Assembly: GCF_000317045.1 (NCBI RefSeq)
Contig: NC_019703.1
Span: 1,662,501 to 1,726,500 of the forward strand
Source of the DNA: Geitlerinema sp. PCC 7407
GTDB taxonomy: Bacteria; Cyanobacteriota; Cyanobacteriia; PCC-7407
Length of the DNA: 64,000 nt
Direction: 5' to 3'
This document shows positions 9,513 to 18,489 of this stretch, piece after piece; positions within the stretch are counted from its first letter, which is position 1; each line of letters opens with the position of its first letter. The notes under the pieces were generated by a model. That model was given only the letters and a program-made list of their open reading frames with translations, did no database searches and was not told where the DNA came from. The position numbers were made by a program, and so were the translations under genes.

Positions 9513-9650
9513 CTTGGCAGCGCCACAGGCGGGACAGGTCCAGTCCTCCGGCAGATCCTCGAAGGCAGTTCCCGGCGCGATGCCTGTGTCTGGATCGCCT
9601 TCGGCCGGATTGTAGATGTGGTTGCAAATGGTGCACATGTATTTCTGCAA
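9486..9650 (-). CDS. Rubredoxin
   Basis: This is a small one-iron electron carrier. Translation from a TTG at 9648-9650 gives a 54-residue protein beginning [19 protein letters not shown]. It carries the two iron-binding pairs CxxC (CTIC) and CPACG, plus DLPEDWTCP. The start was chosen because AGGAGG stands 5 bases upstream of this TTG and because rubredoxins typically begin MxKYxC. An upstream TTG (9671) and the inner ATG (9638) are less likely. Cyanobacteria also have a longer membrane-bound rubredoxin for photosystem assembly; this one lacks the C-terminal membrane helix and is soluble. Its 3' end overlaps the convergent dehydrogenase gene by 27 bases. Confidence 0.92.
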   Translation of the reverse strand: MQKYMCTICNHIYNPAEGDPDTGIAPGTAFEDLPEDWTCPACGAAKSDFEPFED

Positions 9651-10019
9651 AGGATCCTCCTGGAAGCGCAAACTAGCGCGATTGATAGTGCTTGACTCCC
9701 GCTAAGCGGGACCTGCGGCGGTGGCCTAGAGCGCATTCTAGGGGCGATCGCCCGCTAAACCTTCGAGTATCTTTGCTCCACCGCAAGTTACACAAAATCT
9801 AGCGGTAAAAATTCGCTCATACTCTCCCCCGATGGAAGGATTCGGGAAATTTCCGGAACTTGCGACGATGCAGTTGGATCCAAAGTGTCGAAAAATTACG
9901 AGTAGCTTTTATTGCTGGCTGCGAGACCTGATTTCCCTAAAATTACCCAAGTATTTGAAGGGTGGGCGATCGCGGCTTTTTGGATCCTGGTTTCTGCAAT
10001 CTTTCCCCCAACCTTGTCC
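9651..10019. other. Divergent intergenic region, rubredoxin / GUN4-like
   Basis: This is 369 bases with one HIP1 site (about 9743) and a compact TCCCGCT/AGCGGGA palindrome at 9697-9711, which might be an operator for either gene. An open frame from 9832 and an N-terminal extension from 9912 appear non-coding: their translations do not resemble a signal peptide. No other gene is seen. Confidence 0.4.
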
Positions 10020-10595
10020 ATGGCCACCCGCAAAATGCCTCTCTACGTCGCTGCCGCGATCGCCGTTTTGCTCACGGGTTCTGCTGTGACCTATGCCTCG
10101 CTGGACCCCGATCGCCCGTCCGATGACACCGATTCTTTGCAGCGCCTCCAGAGCCTACTGGAGCGAAAGCAATGGCAAGCCGCCAGCGACCTGACTTGGC
10201 ACCTCCTCAACCCCAGCCAGGCATGGGATGGACAAAAACAGTTTCCCTGCGACCAGCTCAAAGCCATTGATCAGCTATGGGTCACCCAAAGTGACGGCCT
10301 CTTTGGCTTTAGCGTGCAGCATGAGCTCTGGCGCAACCTCGAAGACAGCGGCGATCGCCAAACGGCCTCTCCCGAAAGCGTCGCCCGATTCCGCGAGCAA
10401 GTTGGCTGGACGCGGCCAGCGACCACCGCTCCCCAAGCAACGCCCCTCGGCTACTACCCCGCCGACCAAACCTGGAACGAAACCCTCGCCTTTGGCTGCG
10501 TCGACGATAAATGCTCAGCCCCTAGCACCGTCGTCGAAACCCAAGCCAGTAGCTGGGACATCCTCCTTCCCCAGCTCGCCACCTGTAATGTTTAG
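10020..10595 (+). CDS. GUN4-domain protein, membrane-anchored
   Basis: After a hydrophobic N-terminal segment (PLYVAAAIAVLLTGSAVTYA) comes a GUN4-like domain: LQSLLERKQWQAASDLTWHLL, FPCDQLKAIDQLWVTQSDGLFGFSVQ and RFREQVGW are the family hallmarks. Canonical GUN4 binds porphyrins and stimulates magnesium chelatase in chlorophyll synthesis. This member has a membrane anchor or signal and a divergent C-terminus with two cysteines (GCVDDKCSAP), so it is probably a paralogue rather than the housekeeping GUN4. The ATG at 10020 was chosen over an upstream TTG (9912) because it places the hydrophobic stretch at the N-terminus. It is convergent with the sensor kinase gene. Confidence 0.8.
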   Translation: MATRKMPLYVAAAIAVLLTGSAVTYASLDPDRPSDDTDSLQRLQSLLERKQWQAASDLTWHLLNPSQAWDGQKQFPCDQLKAIDQLWVTQSDGLFGFSVQHELWRNLEDSGDRQTASPESVARFREQVGWTRPATTAPQATPLGYYPADQTWNETLAFGCVDDKCSAPSTVVETQASSWDILLPQLATCNV

Positions 10596-10646
10596 TCAGA
10601 GCACTCAGCTTCAAAGCCGCAAAAAGATCGAAGCAAGACGGCTTGT

Positions 10647-12857
10647 CTAGTTCATGAGAGCCGCTGCTTGGCGGACTGGAATCTGAATAATAAACTCAGT
10701 GCCTTGGTCCGGCATCGAGAAGCAGTCCAGTCTGCCGTGATGCTTTTCGGTGACGATTTGGTAGCTGATCGACATGCCCATGCCTGTTCCCTTGCCGATG
10801 GGCTTGGTTGTGAAAAAGGGATTGAAAATTCGCTGCTGAATTTCCCGAGGAATGCCGGGGCCATTGTCTGCGATCGCAATTTCCACCCACTGATCATCCC
10901 TCAATCTTGTGCGCACCGTAATGCGATTGGGATGGCTCTGAACATCTTGATACGAGCGAGACGCATTCGACTCTTCTAGAGCATCGATCGCATTCGTCAA
11001 AATATTCATAAAAACCTGATTGAGCTGGCCTGCGTAGCACTCCACCAGCGGCAGGTTTCCATACTCCTTGACCACCTGAACTTCAGGTCGCTCTGGTCGC
11101 GCCTTCAGGCGGTGCTGCAAGATCATCAGCGTGCTGTCGATTCCCTCGTGGATGTCCACCGGCTTGATCTCTGCCTCATCCATCCGCGAGAAGTTGCGCA
11201 GAGACAGCACAATTTGCCGAATGCGATCGGTCCCCATCTTCATCGAGGACAGCATCTTCGGCAAATCCGCCTGCATGAACTCCAAGTCGATCGCCTCGGC
11301 CTCTTCTTGGATCTCAGCTTCAGGATTGGGATAGTGATCCTGATAGAGACTCACAAACCCCAGCAAATCCTGGGTGTACTCCTCAATGTGGACCAAATTG
11401 CCGTGAATGAAATTCACCGGATTGTTGATTTCGTGGGCTACCCCCGCCACCAGCTGACCCAAGCTGGACATCTTTTCGCTCTGGATCACCTGGGCCTGGG
11501 TTCGCTGTAGCTCGGTCATGGCCTGCTTGAGCTCAGCAGTTCGCTGATCAACCCGGTCTTCGAGATCCTCATTGCTCTTGGCCAGCGCCGCGAAAGTCTC
11601 CCGCAGCTGCCCCGCCATGTAGTTAAAGGAGCGCGCCAGCCGGTTGAGCTCCTGGATGCCGCTTTCTTCCACAGTTTGCTCAAGATCGCCGGAGGCCATC
11701 GCTTCGCTAGCGGCGTTGAGGCGATGGATTGGCCGCGTGATCCAGCGAGCGGTGAGAATCCCGACGACAGAAGCGATCGCCAGGGCCGCAATGCACAGCA
11801 AAATGCTTGTGCGAGTGTTGGCATTGATCTGGGCCATGAAGGCGCTCTCGGGCACCGTCACCACGACAATCCAGTCCAGTCCGTACTTGTCTTGCCAGGG
11901 AGTCACCTGTACGTAATAGGACTCCCCCTGGGCATCCTCGACGTGCAGCTCTTGATGATCGTTGATGTTCCTAAAGGACGTCAGCTGCTTTTGGAGACTC
12001 TGGGTGACGGACTTCACAACGGGATCGGGACTATCAATGCCATTGATGCGCTGAATCTCGCCGTTTCGCACCACAAAGGGCTCCTGCTCGCTGGAGCTGG
12101 CAATCAAGAGGCCGTCGCGATCGAGAATGAAGACTTTCCCGGTGGCGCTGACATCGAGCTCCCGCAAAAACTCGCTCAGCCTGAGCAGATGAATGTCGGC
12201 GCTGACCATGCCGAGCAGGCGGTTTTGGGCATCGTAGATGGGGCGACCGGCAGAGGCGGCAATGTAGGGATAGCCGGGATAGTTGATGGTGTAGAAGCGA
12301 GACCAGAGGGCCTTGCCGGCGTTGATGGGCTCTAGGTACCAGGATTCGCTGAAGTTGCTCCACTCTAGGGTTTCTAGGAGCTCGGTGCGGTTGCCTTGGT
12401 TGTCGGTGGCGTAGGCAGACCAGTTGTTGGAGGTCTGAGCGCTCCAGTCGTCAATTGTGAGAGTTTTGCCGTCGTAGCGTCCTGCGCCGACGCCCTCGCC
12501 CGTGGTGAGGCCCATGCCTATGTAGGTGAGGTCATAGATTTGCATTTGATGCCAAAAGTAGCGCCCGACTTCTTCGCGATCGCGTACATCCAGCAGCCCC
12601 ATCTTCACCGCATCAGCGTTCATCTGGATGACTTTGTGAGGAATCGCGAGGTAGTTGTCGAGATGCTGATCGACGGCTCTCCCTGTGCGATCGATCAGGC
12701 GATCGGCTAGATCGTTGACGGCCTTCTGGCCATTTTTGAAGGACAGAAAACCTACGAGCCCCACGGTCCCGAAGATTTGCAAGAGAAAGGGTAGAACCAG
12801 GAGAAGCTGTAGTGGAAAGGCTCGACCTTTAGGGGGTTTGGAAAGTTTCATAGTCAA
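10647..12857 (-). CDS. Cache-HAMP sensor histidine kinase
   Basis: This is a 736-residue membrane sensor kinase. The first membrane helix is at about residues 16-38. A long extracytoplasmic region (about 40-348) follows with double-Cache features (YIAASAGRPIYD, LLGMVSADI, FILDRDGLLIASS). The second helix is at about 350-370, with HAMP just after (ITRPIHRLNAASEAMASGDL) and a coiled coil to 460. The phosphoacceptor is H475 in GVAHEINNP. The ATPase domain shows the N box (NILTNAIDALE), DNGPGIP and GKGTGMGMSIS. The signal is probably a small molecule outside the cell. No response regulator is adjacent. All catalytic motifs are intact. Confidence 0.92.
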   Translation of the reverse strand: MTMKLSKPPKGRAFPLQLLLVLPFLLQIFGTVGLVGFLSFKNGQKAVNDLADRLIDRTGRAVDQHLDNYLAIPHKVIQMNADAVKMGLLDVRDREEVGRYFWHQMQIYDLTYIGMGLTTGEGVGAGRYDGKTLTIDDWSAQTSNNWSAYATDNQGNRTELLETLEWSNFSESWYLEPINAGKALWSRFYTINYPGYPYIAASAGRPIYDAQNRLLGMVSADIHLLRLSEFLRELDVSATGKVFILDRDGLLIASSSEQEPFVVRNGEIQRINGIDSPDPVVKSVTQSLQKQLTSFRNINDHQELHVEDAQGESYYVQVTPWQDKYGLDWIVVVTVPESAFMAQINANTRTSILLCIAALAIASVVGILTARWITRPIHRLNAASEAMASGDLEQTVEESGIQELNRLARSFNYMAGQLRETFAALAKSNEDLEDRVDQRTAELKQAMTELQRTQAQVIQSEKMSSLGQLVAGVAHEINNPVNFIHGNLVHIEEYTQDLLGFVSLYQDHYPNPEAEIQEEAEAIDLEFMQADLPKMLSSMKMGTDRIRQIVLSLRNFSRMDEAEIKPVDIHEGIDSTLMILQHRLKARPERPEVQVVKEYGNLPLVECYAGQLNQVFMNILTNAIDALEESNASRSYQDVQSHPNRITVRTRLRDDQWVEIAIADNGPGIPREIQQRIFNPFFTTKPIGKGTGMGMSISYQIVTEKHHGRLDCFSMPDQGTEFIIQIPVRQAAALMN

Positions 12858-13115
12858 CTACAGGGAAGGCCATGGATTGCTCGCTTTTAGGATTCCCTGA
12901 AATGACTTAAATACCCATAGGGGCAAAATCGTAACTTTAACGGTCAATGGGCTGTTTTCCTGAGTTATTCGCTCTTTTTCGCCGTAAATAAACGGTTGCG
13001 GCCTAAAAATTTTTTAAACGGCGCAAACGGCGCTACCTATTTCCCTGCAATTTGTTTGTTTTTGTCAGGGGGGAGGGTGCGAAATTTGCCTAGAATCTGC
13101 GGGCTCTCGAGGGGG

Positions 13116-13955
13116 TTATTGGCCCAGGTAAGCCTCGAGGACTTGGGGATTGTTTTGGATTTCTTCGGGGGTGCCGGAGGCGAGATTGTGGCCCTCGGCG
13201 AGGACCCAGACGCGATCGCACAGCGACATGATCACGTCCATGTTGTGCTCGATGATCAAGAAGCTCAGGCCTTCTTGGTTCCAGCGCACGATGTGCTCGC
13301 AGATTTGATTGATCAGCGTGGGATTGACGCCGGCGGCGGGCTCGTCCAGCAGCACCAGCTTGGGGTTGGTCATCAGGGCGCGGGCCATCTCCAGCAGCTT
13401 GCGCTGGCCGCCGGAGAGGGAGCCTGCGTACTCGTGGGCCATGTGCGCCAGCCCCACAGACTCGAGGATCTCTAGGGCGCGATCGCGGGCGGCTTTCTCC
13501 TCGCGGGCGATCTGCTTGGGCTGAAACCAGGCGCTCCAGAAGTTTTCGCCCGTTTGCTTTTGCACCGCTAGCAGCATATTTTCGAGGACCGACAGCCGCG
13601 ACAGCACCCGCGCCACCTGGAAGGTGCGCACGAGGCCCTGGAGGGCGATTTGGTGGGACTGCAGCTGCTGGATCGGCTCTCCGTCGAAGATCACGCGGCC
13701 CCGATCGGCCCGAATCGACCCGGCTAGCAGGTTAAAAAGCGTCGTTTTGCCAGCGCCGTTGGGGCCGATGAGCCCCGTGATGCTGCCGCGGGGCACCTCG
13801 ATGGCGGCTTCATCCACGGCCCGCAGCCCCCCAAAGCTTTTGCACAGGCCGCCCGCCGCCAGCAGGGGAATGGGGGGCCGGGCGGGCTGCTCTTCGACTT
13901 GGGCCAAGATTTCTTCGAGAGAGCCGTCGGTGGGGGGGGTTAGGTTGTTGTCCAT
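13116..13955 (-). CDS. livG: Branched-chain/neutral amino-acid ABC transporter ATPase (LivG type)
   Basis: This is the ATP-binding subunit of a hydrophobic amino-acid importer. It has Walker A GPNGAGKTT, the Q-loop in GLVRTFQVARV, the signature LSGGQRK, Walker B LVLLDEPAAGV and a switch histidine in IIEHNMDV. LivG proteins have the extended ENMLLA region seen here. A polar ~30-residue N-terminal extension (PPTDGSLEEILAQVEEQPA) is unusual. It follows livM by 52 bases on the same strand, so they form an operon. In cyanobacteria this pair corresponds to NatA/NatC of the N-I neutral amino-acid permease; the binding protein, second permease and LivF ATPase are not in the window, which is normal because the nat genes are scattered. 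Confidence 0.9.
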   Translation of the reverse strand: MDNNLTPPTDGSLEEILAQVEEQPARPPIPLLAAGGLCKSFGGLRAVDEAAIEVPRGSITGLIGPNGAGKTTLFNLLAGSIRADRGRVIFDGEPIQQLQSHQIALQGLVRTFQVARVLSRLSVLENMLLAVQKQTGENFWSAWFQPKQIAREEKAARDRALEILESVGLAHMAHEYAGSLSGGQRKLLEMARALMTNPKLVLLDEPAAGVNPTLINQICEHIVRWNQEGLSFLIIEHNMDVIMSLCDRVWVLAEGHNLASGTPEEIQNNPQVLEAYLGQ

Positions 13956-14007
13956 CGGTCGGGTCGGCAGTAAGGAACTTCGGGTGCAGGGGAGAGGGCG
14001 GTTGGGC

Positions 14008-15165
14008 TTAGCGGCCTAGGGTCAGCTCTTCTTTTTTGCCCAGGATGCCCTGGGGACGCCAGATCATCAAGACCATGAGCAGGAGGCCGATGATCATGAT
14101 CCGCAGGGCGCCGAGGCGAGCGTCGTCGATGGGCAAAATGGCGGGTAGGGCAAAGCGGGTGACGGAGTCGTAGGCCCAGAAAATCACCGCGCCCAAGAGG
14201 GTGCCAGGGTTGCTGGCGGCGCCGCCGAGGACGACGATGGTCCAGGCGTCAAAGGTGATCTGGGGCCGGAAGTTGTCGGGATAGACGGCGGTTAGCTGCC
14301 AGGCGTAGAAGGCGCCCGCGATGCCCGCGATCGCTCCTCCCAGCATGAAAGATTGCAGCTTGTACCAAAACACATTCTTGCCGAGGGCTCGGGCGACCTC
14401 TTCGTCTTCGCGAATGGCCTTGAGGACTCGGCCCCAGGGAGACTTGACCAGCCACTCCAGCCGCCAAAAGACCAAAGCTACGGTGGCGACGCTCAGGAGC
14501 ATCAGGCCCGCTTTGTAGGTGTAGTCGTAGAGGGCGGCGGCTCCGGCGATGTAGATCACGAGCCCCAAAATGCTCACCAAGGCCGCTGTGATCAGGGCTC
14601 CGATGGACCAGCGCAGGGCTTTGACGGGCTGATCGCCGATTTGTCTGGGCGCTTTGGGGCGCTCCATGGCCCAGCGCCACAGCTGCCAGCCGCCCAAGGC
14701 CGCGATCGCCGTCCACAGGCCGATCATGCCCAGGCGGCCCAGCAGGTTTGGGTCAAAGCGCTCTAGCGGCAAAGGGAAGCGCTGGACCCCAAAGGCTCCG
14801 CGAGTCAGCCACTCTTCGTTGAGGGCGACTAGGCGCACCACCTCTGAGACACCGATGGTGACGATAGCCAGGTAGTCCTCTCGCAGGCGCAGGGTCGAAA
14901 AGCCCACCAGCAATCCCAGCAAAGCTGCGATCGCCGCGCCGATGATCACCGCCACGAGCAGCGGCACTCCGCTGGCGCTCAGCAGCACCGTCGTGTAAGC
15001 GCCTACTGTCATAAAAGCGACATGGCCGAAATTGATCAAACCCGTGAAGCCCCACTGGAGATTTAGGCCAAGGCTATAGAGGGCAAAGGTTGCGGTGGAA
15101 ATCGTGAGAAAAACCAGGTAACCGATATATCGATCCATGGGTTGGGAATAATCAGAGGGGCTCAA
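14008..15165 (-). CDS. livM: Branched-chain/neutral amino-acid ABC transporter permease (LivM type)
   Basis: This is a polytopic permease of about 376-385 residues with some nine hydrophobic helices. Family signatures are LNLQWGFTGLINFGHVAFMTVGAYT near the N-terminus (the LivM sugar-type fold) and VLKAIREDEEVARALGKNVFWYKL, the cytoplasmic coupling loop. It ends with WRPQGILG, typical of LivM. The start may be the ATG at 15165 or at 15138 (MDRYIGYLVFL), which begins directly before the first helix. It is transcribed ahead of livG. NatC-like cyanobacterial proteins share the loop that lengthens the middle, here at about 160-195. Confidence 0.9.
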   Translation of the reverse strand: MSPSDYSQPMDRYIGYLVFLTISTATFALYSLGLNLQWGFTGLINFGHVAFMTVGAYTTVLLSASGVPLLVAVIIGAAIAALLGLLVGFSTLRLREDYLAIVTIGVSEVVRLVALNEEWLTRGAFGVQRFPLPLERFDPNLLGRLGMIGLWTAIAALGGWQLWRWAMERPKAPRQIGDQPVKALRWSIGALITAALVSILGLVIYIAGAAALYDYTYKAGLMLLSVATVALVFWRLEWLVKSPWGRVLKAIREDEEVARALGKNVFWYKLQSFMLGGAIAGIAGAFYAWQLTAVYPDNFRPQITFDAWTIVVLGGAASNPGTLLGAVIFWAYDSVTRFALPAILPIDDARLGALRIMIIGLLLMVLMIWRPQGILGKKEELTLGR

Positions 15166-15363
15166 ACAGCGGATCTACAGGGCATTTTGTCCCTGCCGCG
15201 ACTGGCTAGGCAACCAGCAATCGAATTCTACCCTAGCCGCGGGAGCGCCTTGTATCTGCGGTAATGACTCCCGTTGCCAGAAGCCTGCCGAAATGGGTCC
15301 AGCGCCCGGTTGGGAACGCTCTAAAGTGATAGCAGCCTTGTCCCTTGCGACAGGTCAACCCCT

Positions 15364-15573
15364 ATGAAGTTAGCCATGAACCTGCTCCGAAATCGCGTGC
15401 ATCACTTAGTCGATCGGCTGTCGGATGATGAAATCAACACCCTGTGGCCGCTGCTGCGATCGCTCTACTGGGACTTCTACGTCCTGCGCTCCATCCAAGA
15501 GGCCAAGCGATCGCTGACCCCCGGTGATTCCCTCACCCACGAAGAAGCCCTAGAACTGATCAAATTTCTCTAG
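15364..15573 (+). CDS. Small protein, probable antitoxin of the RelE-like toxin downstream
   Basis: This is a 69-residue, mainly helical, charged protein (RLSDDEINTLWPLLRSL, DSLTHEEALELI). It precedes a RelE/ParE-like gene by 47 bases on the same strand, the usual antitoxin-first order. No ribbon-helix-helix or AbrB motif can be pointed to with certainty, so the antitoxin role rests on context and size. The ATG at 15364 lies 8-9 bases after an AGGT-like stretch; a second ATG five codons later is also possible. Confidence 0.6.
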   Translation: MKLAMNLLRNRVHHLVDRLSDDEINTLWPLLRSLYWDFYVLRSIQEAKRSLTPGDSLTHEEALELIKFL

Positions 15574-15620
15574 ATCTTGCTGGAGAATGCCAACCTAATC
15601 CTTACAGGGAGGCTGTACCG

Positions 15621-15920
15621 TTGTTTCAGCCCTCGACCGTCCTTCCAAGTAGTGATCGTCCCGTGAGCCATGAAATTCGCTACGAGCGCTCATTTCTGCT
15701 CGATCTCAAGAATCTTGAGCCCGCAGTCTATCAGCGGGTCTTTCAATTTGTTTTTCAGGACAAATTAACGCTAACTCAGATTCAAGAAATGCCCGGATTT
15801 CGGCAAATTTACGCGAGCCCCATCTTCTATCGCTTTGAGCTGAGCGATTGCCTGATTGGAGTCGAAATTACGGGGCAAATCGTCAAATTCCTGCGTGTCA
15901 TACCCAAGCCAGATATCTAG
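15621..15920 (+). CDS. RelE/ParE-family toxin
   Basis: This protein of about 99 residues has the RelE/ParE pattern: YERSFLLDLKNLEP at the start (the F.kdlkkL motif), IQEMPGFRQIYASPIFYRFELSD in the middle (strand with basic/aromatic residues) and a C-terminal strand IVKFLRVIPKPDI. The predicted action is ribosome-dependent mRNA cleavage or gyrase inhibition. The TTG start at 15621 has AGGGAGG eight bases upstream; a GTG at 15663 (VSHEIRYERS) would give the usual family start. It is paired with the small gene 47 bases upstream and directly precedes pgi. Confidence 0.75.
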   Translation: MFQPSTVLPSSDRPVSHEIRYERSFLLDLKNLEPAVYQRVFQFVFQDKLTLTQIQEMPGFRQIYASPIFYRFELSDCLIGVEITGQIVKFLRVIPKPDI

Positions 15921-15986
15921 ACAGGGCTGGGAAAACAGCGCTCCTCGGTAAACTGAGAGGGTGAATACACGACGCGAGAGCTACCT

Positions 15987-17573
15987 ATGGATGCCGCTGC
16001 GCTCTGGAAACGTTATCAAGACTGGCTCTATTACCATGCAGGGCTGGAGTTTTATCTCGACATCAGCCGTATGGGCTTTGATGAGGCGTTTGTAGAAGCG
16101 ATGACGCCGAAGTTTGAGAAGGCCTTCAAGGACATGGCGGCACTGGAAGCTGGGGCGATCGCCAACCCCGACGAAGACCGCATGGTGGGGCACTACTGGC
16201 TGCGCGACCCAGAGCTGGCCCCCACCCCCGAAATCAAGGCCGAAATCACCCAGACCCTAGAGCGGATCAAGGCCTTTGCTCACCAGATCCACAGCGGGGC
16301 CATTCATCCTCCCCAGGCTCCGAAATTCACCGATGTGTTGTCCATTGGGATTGGTGGCTCTGCCCTGGGTCCCCAGTTTGTCGCTGAGGCCCTAGGAGCC
16401 GTCAATCCGCCGCTGACGGTGCATTTCATTGACAATACCGACCCGGCGGGAATCGAGCGCGTGTTGGCCAAAGTGGGCGATCGCCTCCAGAGCACCCTGG
16501 TCATCACCATCTCCAAGTCCGGCGGCACCCCCGAAACCCGCAACGGCATGGTCGAGGTCCAAAAGGCCTACGCCGATCGCGGTTTGTCTTTCCCGCAGTA
16601 CGCGATCGCCATCACCAGCGAAGGCAGTAAGCTCGACCAGATCGCCACTGGCGAAGGCTGGCTCGATCGCTTCCCCATGTACGACTGGGTGGGCGGTCGC
16701 ACCTCGGAGCTGTCCGCCGTCGGCCTGCTGCCCGCCGCCCTCCAGGGCATCGACATCCAGGGCATGCTCGACGGGGCCAAGGCCATGGACCAGGCGACCC
16801 GAGTGTCTTCCCTGCGCCACAACCCGGCGGCGCTGCTGGCCCTGAGCTGGTACTACGCTGGCAACGGCAAAGGCGATAAGGACATGGTGGTCCTGCCCTA
16901 CAAAGACAGCCTGCTCCTGTTTAGCCGCTATCTCCAGCAGCTCGTGATGGAGTCCCTGGGCAAAGAGCTCGACCTCGATGGCAAGCAGGTTTACCAAGGC
17001 ATCGCGGTCTACGGCAACAAGGGCTCGACGGATCAGCATGCCTATGTGCAGCAGCTCCGGGAAGGCGTGCCCAATTTCTTCATGACCTTTATTGAGGTGC
17101 TGCGCGATCGCCCCGGCGCGGCTGTAGAGGTCGAGCCGAACGTCACCTCCGGCGACTATCTCTCGGGCCTGCTCCAGGGCACCCGTCAGGCCCTCTACGA
17201 AAACCACCGCGACTCCATCACCGTCACCATTGGCGAAGTGGACGCTCAACGGGTCGGGGCGCTGATTGCCCTCTACGATCGCGCCGTGGGCCTCTACGCC
17301 TCCCTGGTGAATATTAACGCCTACCACCAACCCGGCGTAGAAGCGGGCAAAAAAGCCGCCGCTGCGGTGCTAGATCTCCAGCGCCAGGTGCTCCAGGCGA
17401 TCCAGAGCGCGGGTCGGCCGCTGTCCCTGGGAGAGCTGGCCGAGTCTCTGGGCGCGGGCGATCGCATTGAGAGCATTTACCTCACCCTGCGCCACCTAGC
17501 CGCCAACGATCGCGGCATTCGCCTAGAGGGAGACCCCGGACAGCCCGCAAGCCTCAAGGTATCGGCTGCCTAG
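15987..17573 (+). CDS. pgi: Glucose-6-phosphate isomerase
   Basis: This enzyme interconverts glucose-6-phosphate and fructose-6-phosphate in glycolysis, gluconeogenesis and the oxidative pentose phosphate route. The sugar-phosphate-binding loops are clear: [13 protein letters not shown] (about 114-126), [31 protein letters not shown] and [18 protein letters not shown]. The 528-residue length is that of the cyanobacterial form. The ATG follows GAGAGCTACCT. An intrinsic terminator lies 30 bases downstream. Codon use and several HIP1 sites mark it as backbone. Confidence 0.96.
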   Translation: MDAAALWKRYQDWLYYHAGLEFYLDISRMGFDEAFVEAMTPKFEKAFKDMAALEAGAIANPDEDRMVGHYWLRDPELAPTPEIKAEITQTLERIKAFAHQIHSGAIHPPQAPKFTDVLSIGIGGSALGPQFVAEALGAVNPPLTVHFIDNTDPAGIERVLAKVGDRLQSTLVITISKSGGTPETRNGMVEVQKAYADRGLSFPQYAIAITSEGSKLDQIATGEGWLDRFPMYDWVGGRTSELSAVGLLPAALQGIDIQGMLDGAKAMDQATRVSSLRHNPAALLALSWYYAGNGKGDKDMVVLPYKDSLLLFSRYLQQLVMESLGKELDLDGKQVYQGIAVYGNKGSTDQHAYVQQLREGVPNFFMTFIEVLRDRPGAAVEVEPNVTSGDYLSGLLQGTRQALYENHRDSITVTIGEVDAQRVGALIALYDRAVGLYASLVNINAYHQPGVEAGKKAAAAVLDLQRQVLQAIQSAGRPLSLGELAESLGAGDRIESIYLTLRHLAANDRGIRLEGDPGQPASLKVSAA

Positions 17574-17604
17574 TCTTCTTTGAAGTTGCTTGATGCTTTC
17601 TGAG

Positions 17605-17631
17605 CCCCCGTCAGCGTTGATGGGGGTTTTT
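17605..17631 (+). terminator. Intrinsic terminator of pgi
   Basis: A stem of nine pairs (CCCCCGTCA with TGATGGGGG, one G-T wobble), loop GCGT, is followed by TTTTT, 30 bases after the pgi stop. Confidence 0.85.
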
Positions 17632-17986
17632 GGTGAATCAGTCGGGAAAAATACAGCCGAAAAAGGGGCGATCGCGCGCTTTTTTACCCAAAAACTAGGA
17701 CTTCTCTTTGAGTTATCACTATCAAAAGAAAAGCTGATTGTCGAATCGTGATTAATACTACAAAACTCTAAAATGAGAGATCAAAATCTTCTATTTGTAG
17801 CGTTTCCCACAAAAAATCCCTAGACTTTCTCTAAACTAAAGACATCGCAGTTTTCCCTAGCCCCTCAAGCTCAGCCACTTTCTGAAATCCCCTCTGAAGC
17901 GTGCTTCGGGCTAGAAATCTTCAGAAATAGAGCAAAAAGATTATCAGTGAAAGCTGCTGTCAGCAAGCAATTGCAGGAAGGTCATC
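17632..17986. other. AT-rich leader region before the cupin gene
   Basis: This is 355 bases with no gene. After one HIP1 site near 17670 the sequence becomes AT-rich to the cupin start. It should contain that gene's promoter; no consensus element was recognised with confidence. An AGGAAGG stretch 8 bases before 17987 is the ribosome-binding site. Confidence 0.4.
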
Positions 17987-18427
17987 ATGGGTTTAATAAG
18001 CAGTATTGAAGTTCGTCCGATTTCTGCTTTTAAGGGAGGAATGGCTGAGTTTTATACCCCTCAGTCCAGCCACGAAACAATGATGGTGCAGATTCCTCCC
18101 AACACCATTGATGACCTTTATGTTCACCACTTTCAGACAGACCAGCTTTTAGTAGTGCGCGGGAGCTTCGTGCTGATCTCTCTGCAAAATCGCGCCTATC
18201 GGTACTTCTATTTGAGCGATCGCTACCCAACGGTTGTCACGATTCCGCCTGGGATTCCCCACAGCGCGATTAACCTCAGCCCCGAGCCCTGCGTCCTCGT
18301 CAACGCTGTGCTGCGCCACGGGATCGCCGATGAGCGAGACTACCGCCCGATGCGGCCTCCCATCCCTTACGACATGGCCGCGATCGCCCGTCTCATGGCC
18401 GCCCACGAGTATCCCCTCAGCGCCTAA
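17987..18427 (+). CDS. Cupin-fold protein
   Basis: This 146-residue single-domain protein has cupin character: QTDQLLVVRGSFVLISLQ (motif 1 region with turn glycine) and YPTVVTIPPGIPHSAINLSPEPCVLVNAVL (motif 2, PPGIPH plus a following strand). It resembles the cupin group near dTDP-4-dehydrorhamnose 3,5-epimerase, but the substrate cannot be named. The ATG follows GCAGGAAGGTCATC, a good ribosome site. It sits upstream of cmpABCD with its own terminator. The codons of its last ten residues, with the terminator, occur again after cmpD (24666-24776). Confidence 0.7.
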   Translation: MGLISSIEVRPISAFKGGMAEFYTPQSSHETMMVQIPPNTIDDLYVHHFQTDQLLVVRGSFVLISLQNRAYRYFYLSDRYPTVVTIPPGIPHSAINLSPEPCVLVNAVLRHGIADERDYRPMRPPIPYDMAAIARLMAAHEYPLSA

Positions 18428-18461
18428 TCTTCAAGTTTCCTTGGCTAGTTGCAAGTCTCCC

Positions 18462-18489
18462 CGCACCGTCCTTCCGGTGCGATTTTTTT
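18462..18489 (+). terminator. Intrinsic terminator of the cupin gene (copy 1)
   Basis: The stem CGCACCG/CGGTGCG with loop TCCTTC is followed by A and seven T. A near-identical copy with its 5' flank lies after cmpD at 24748-24776. Confidence 0.85.

Noticed and set aside
9912-10019. N-terminal extension of the GUN4-like protein
   Set aside because: It starts at a TTG without a ribosome site, and the hydrophobic segment would then be internal.
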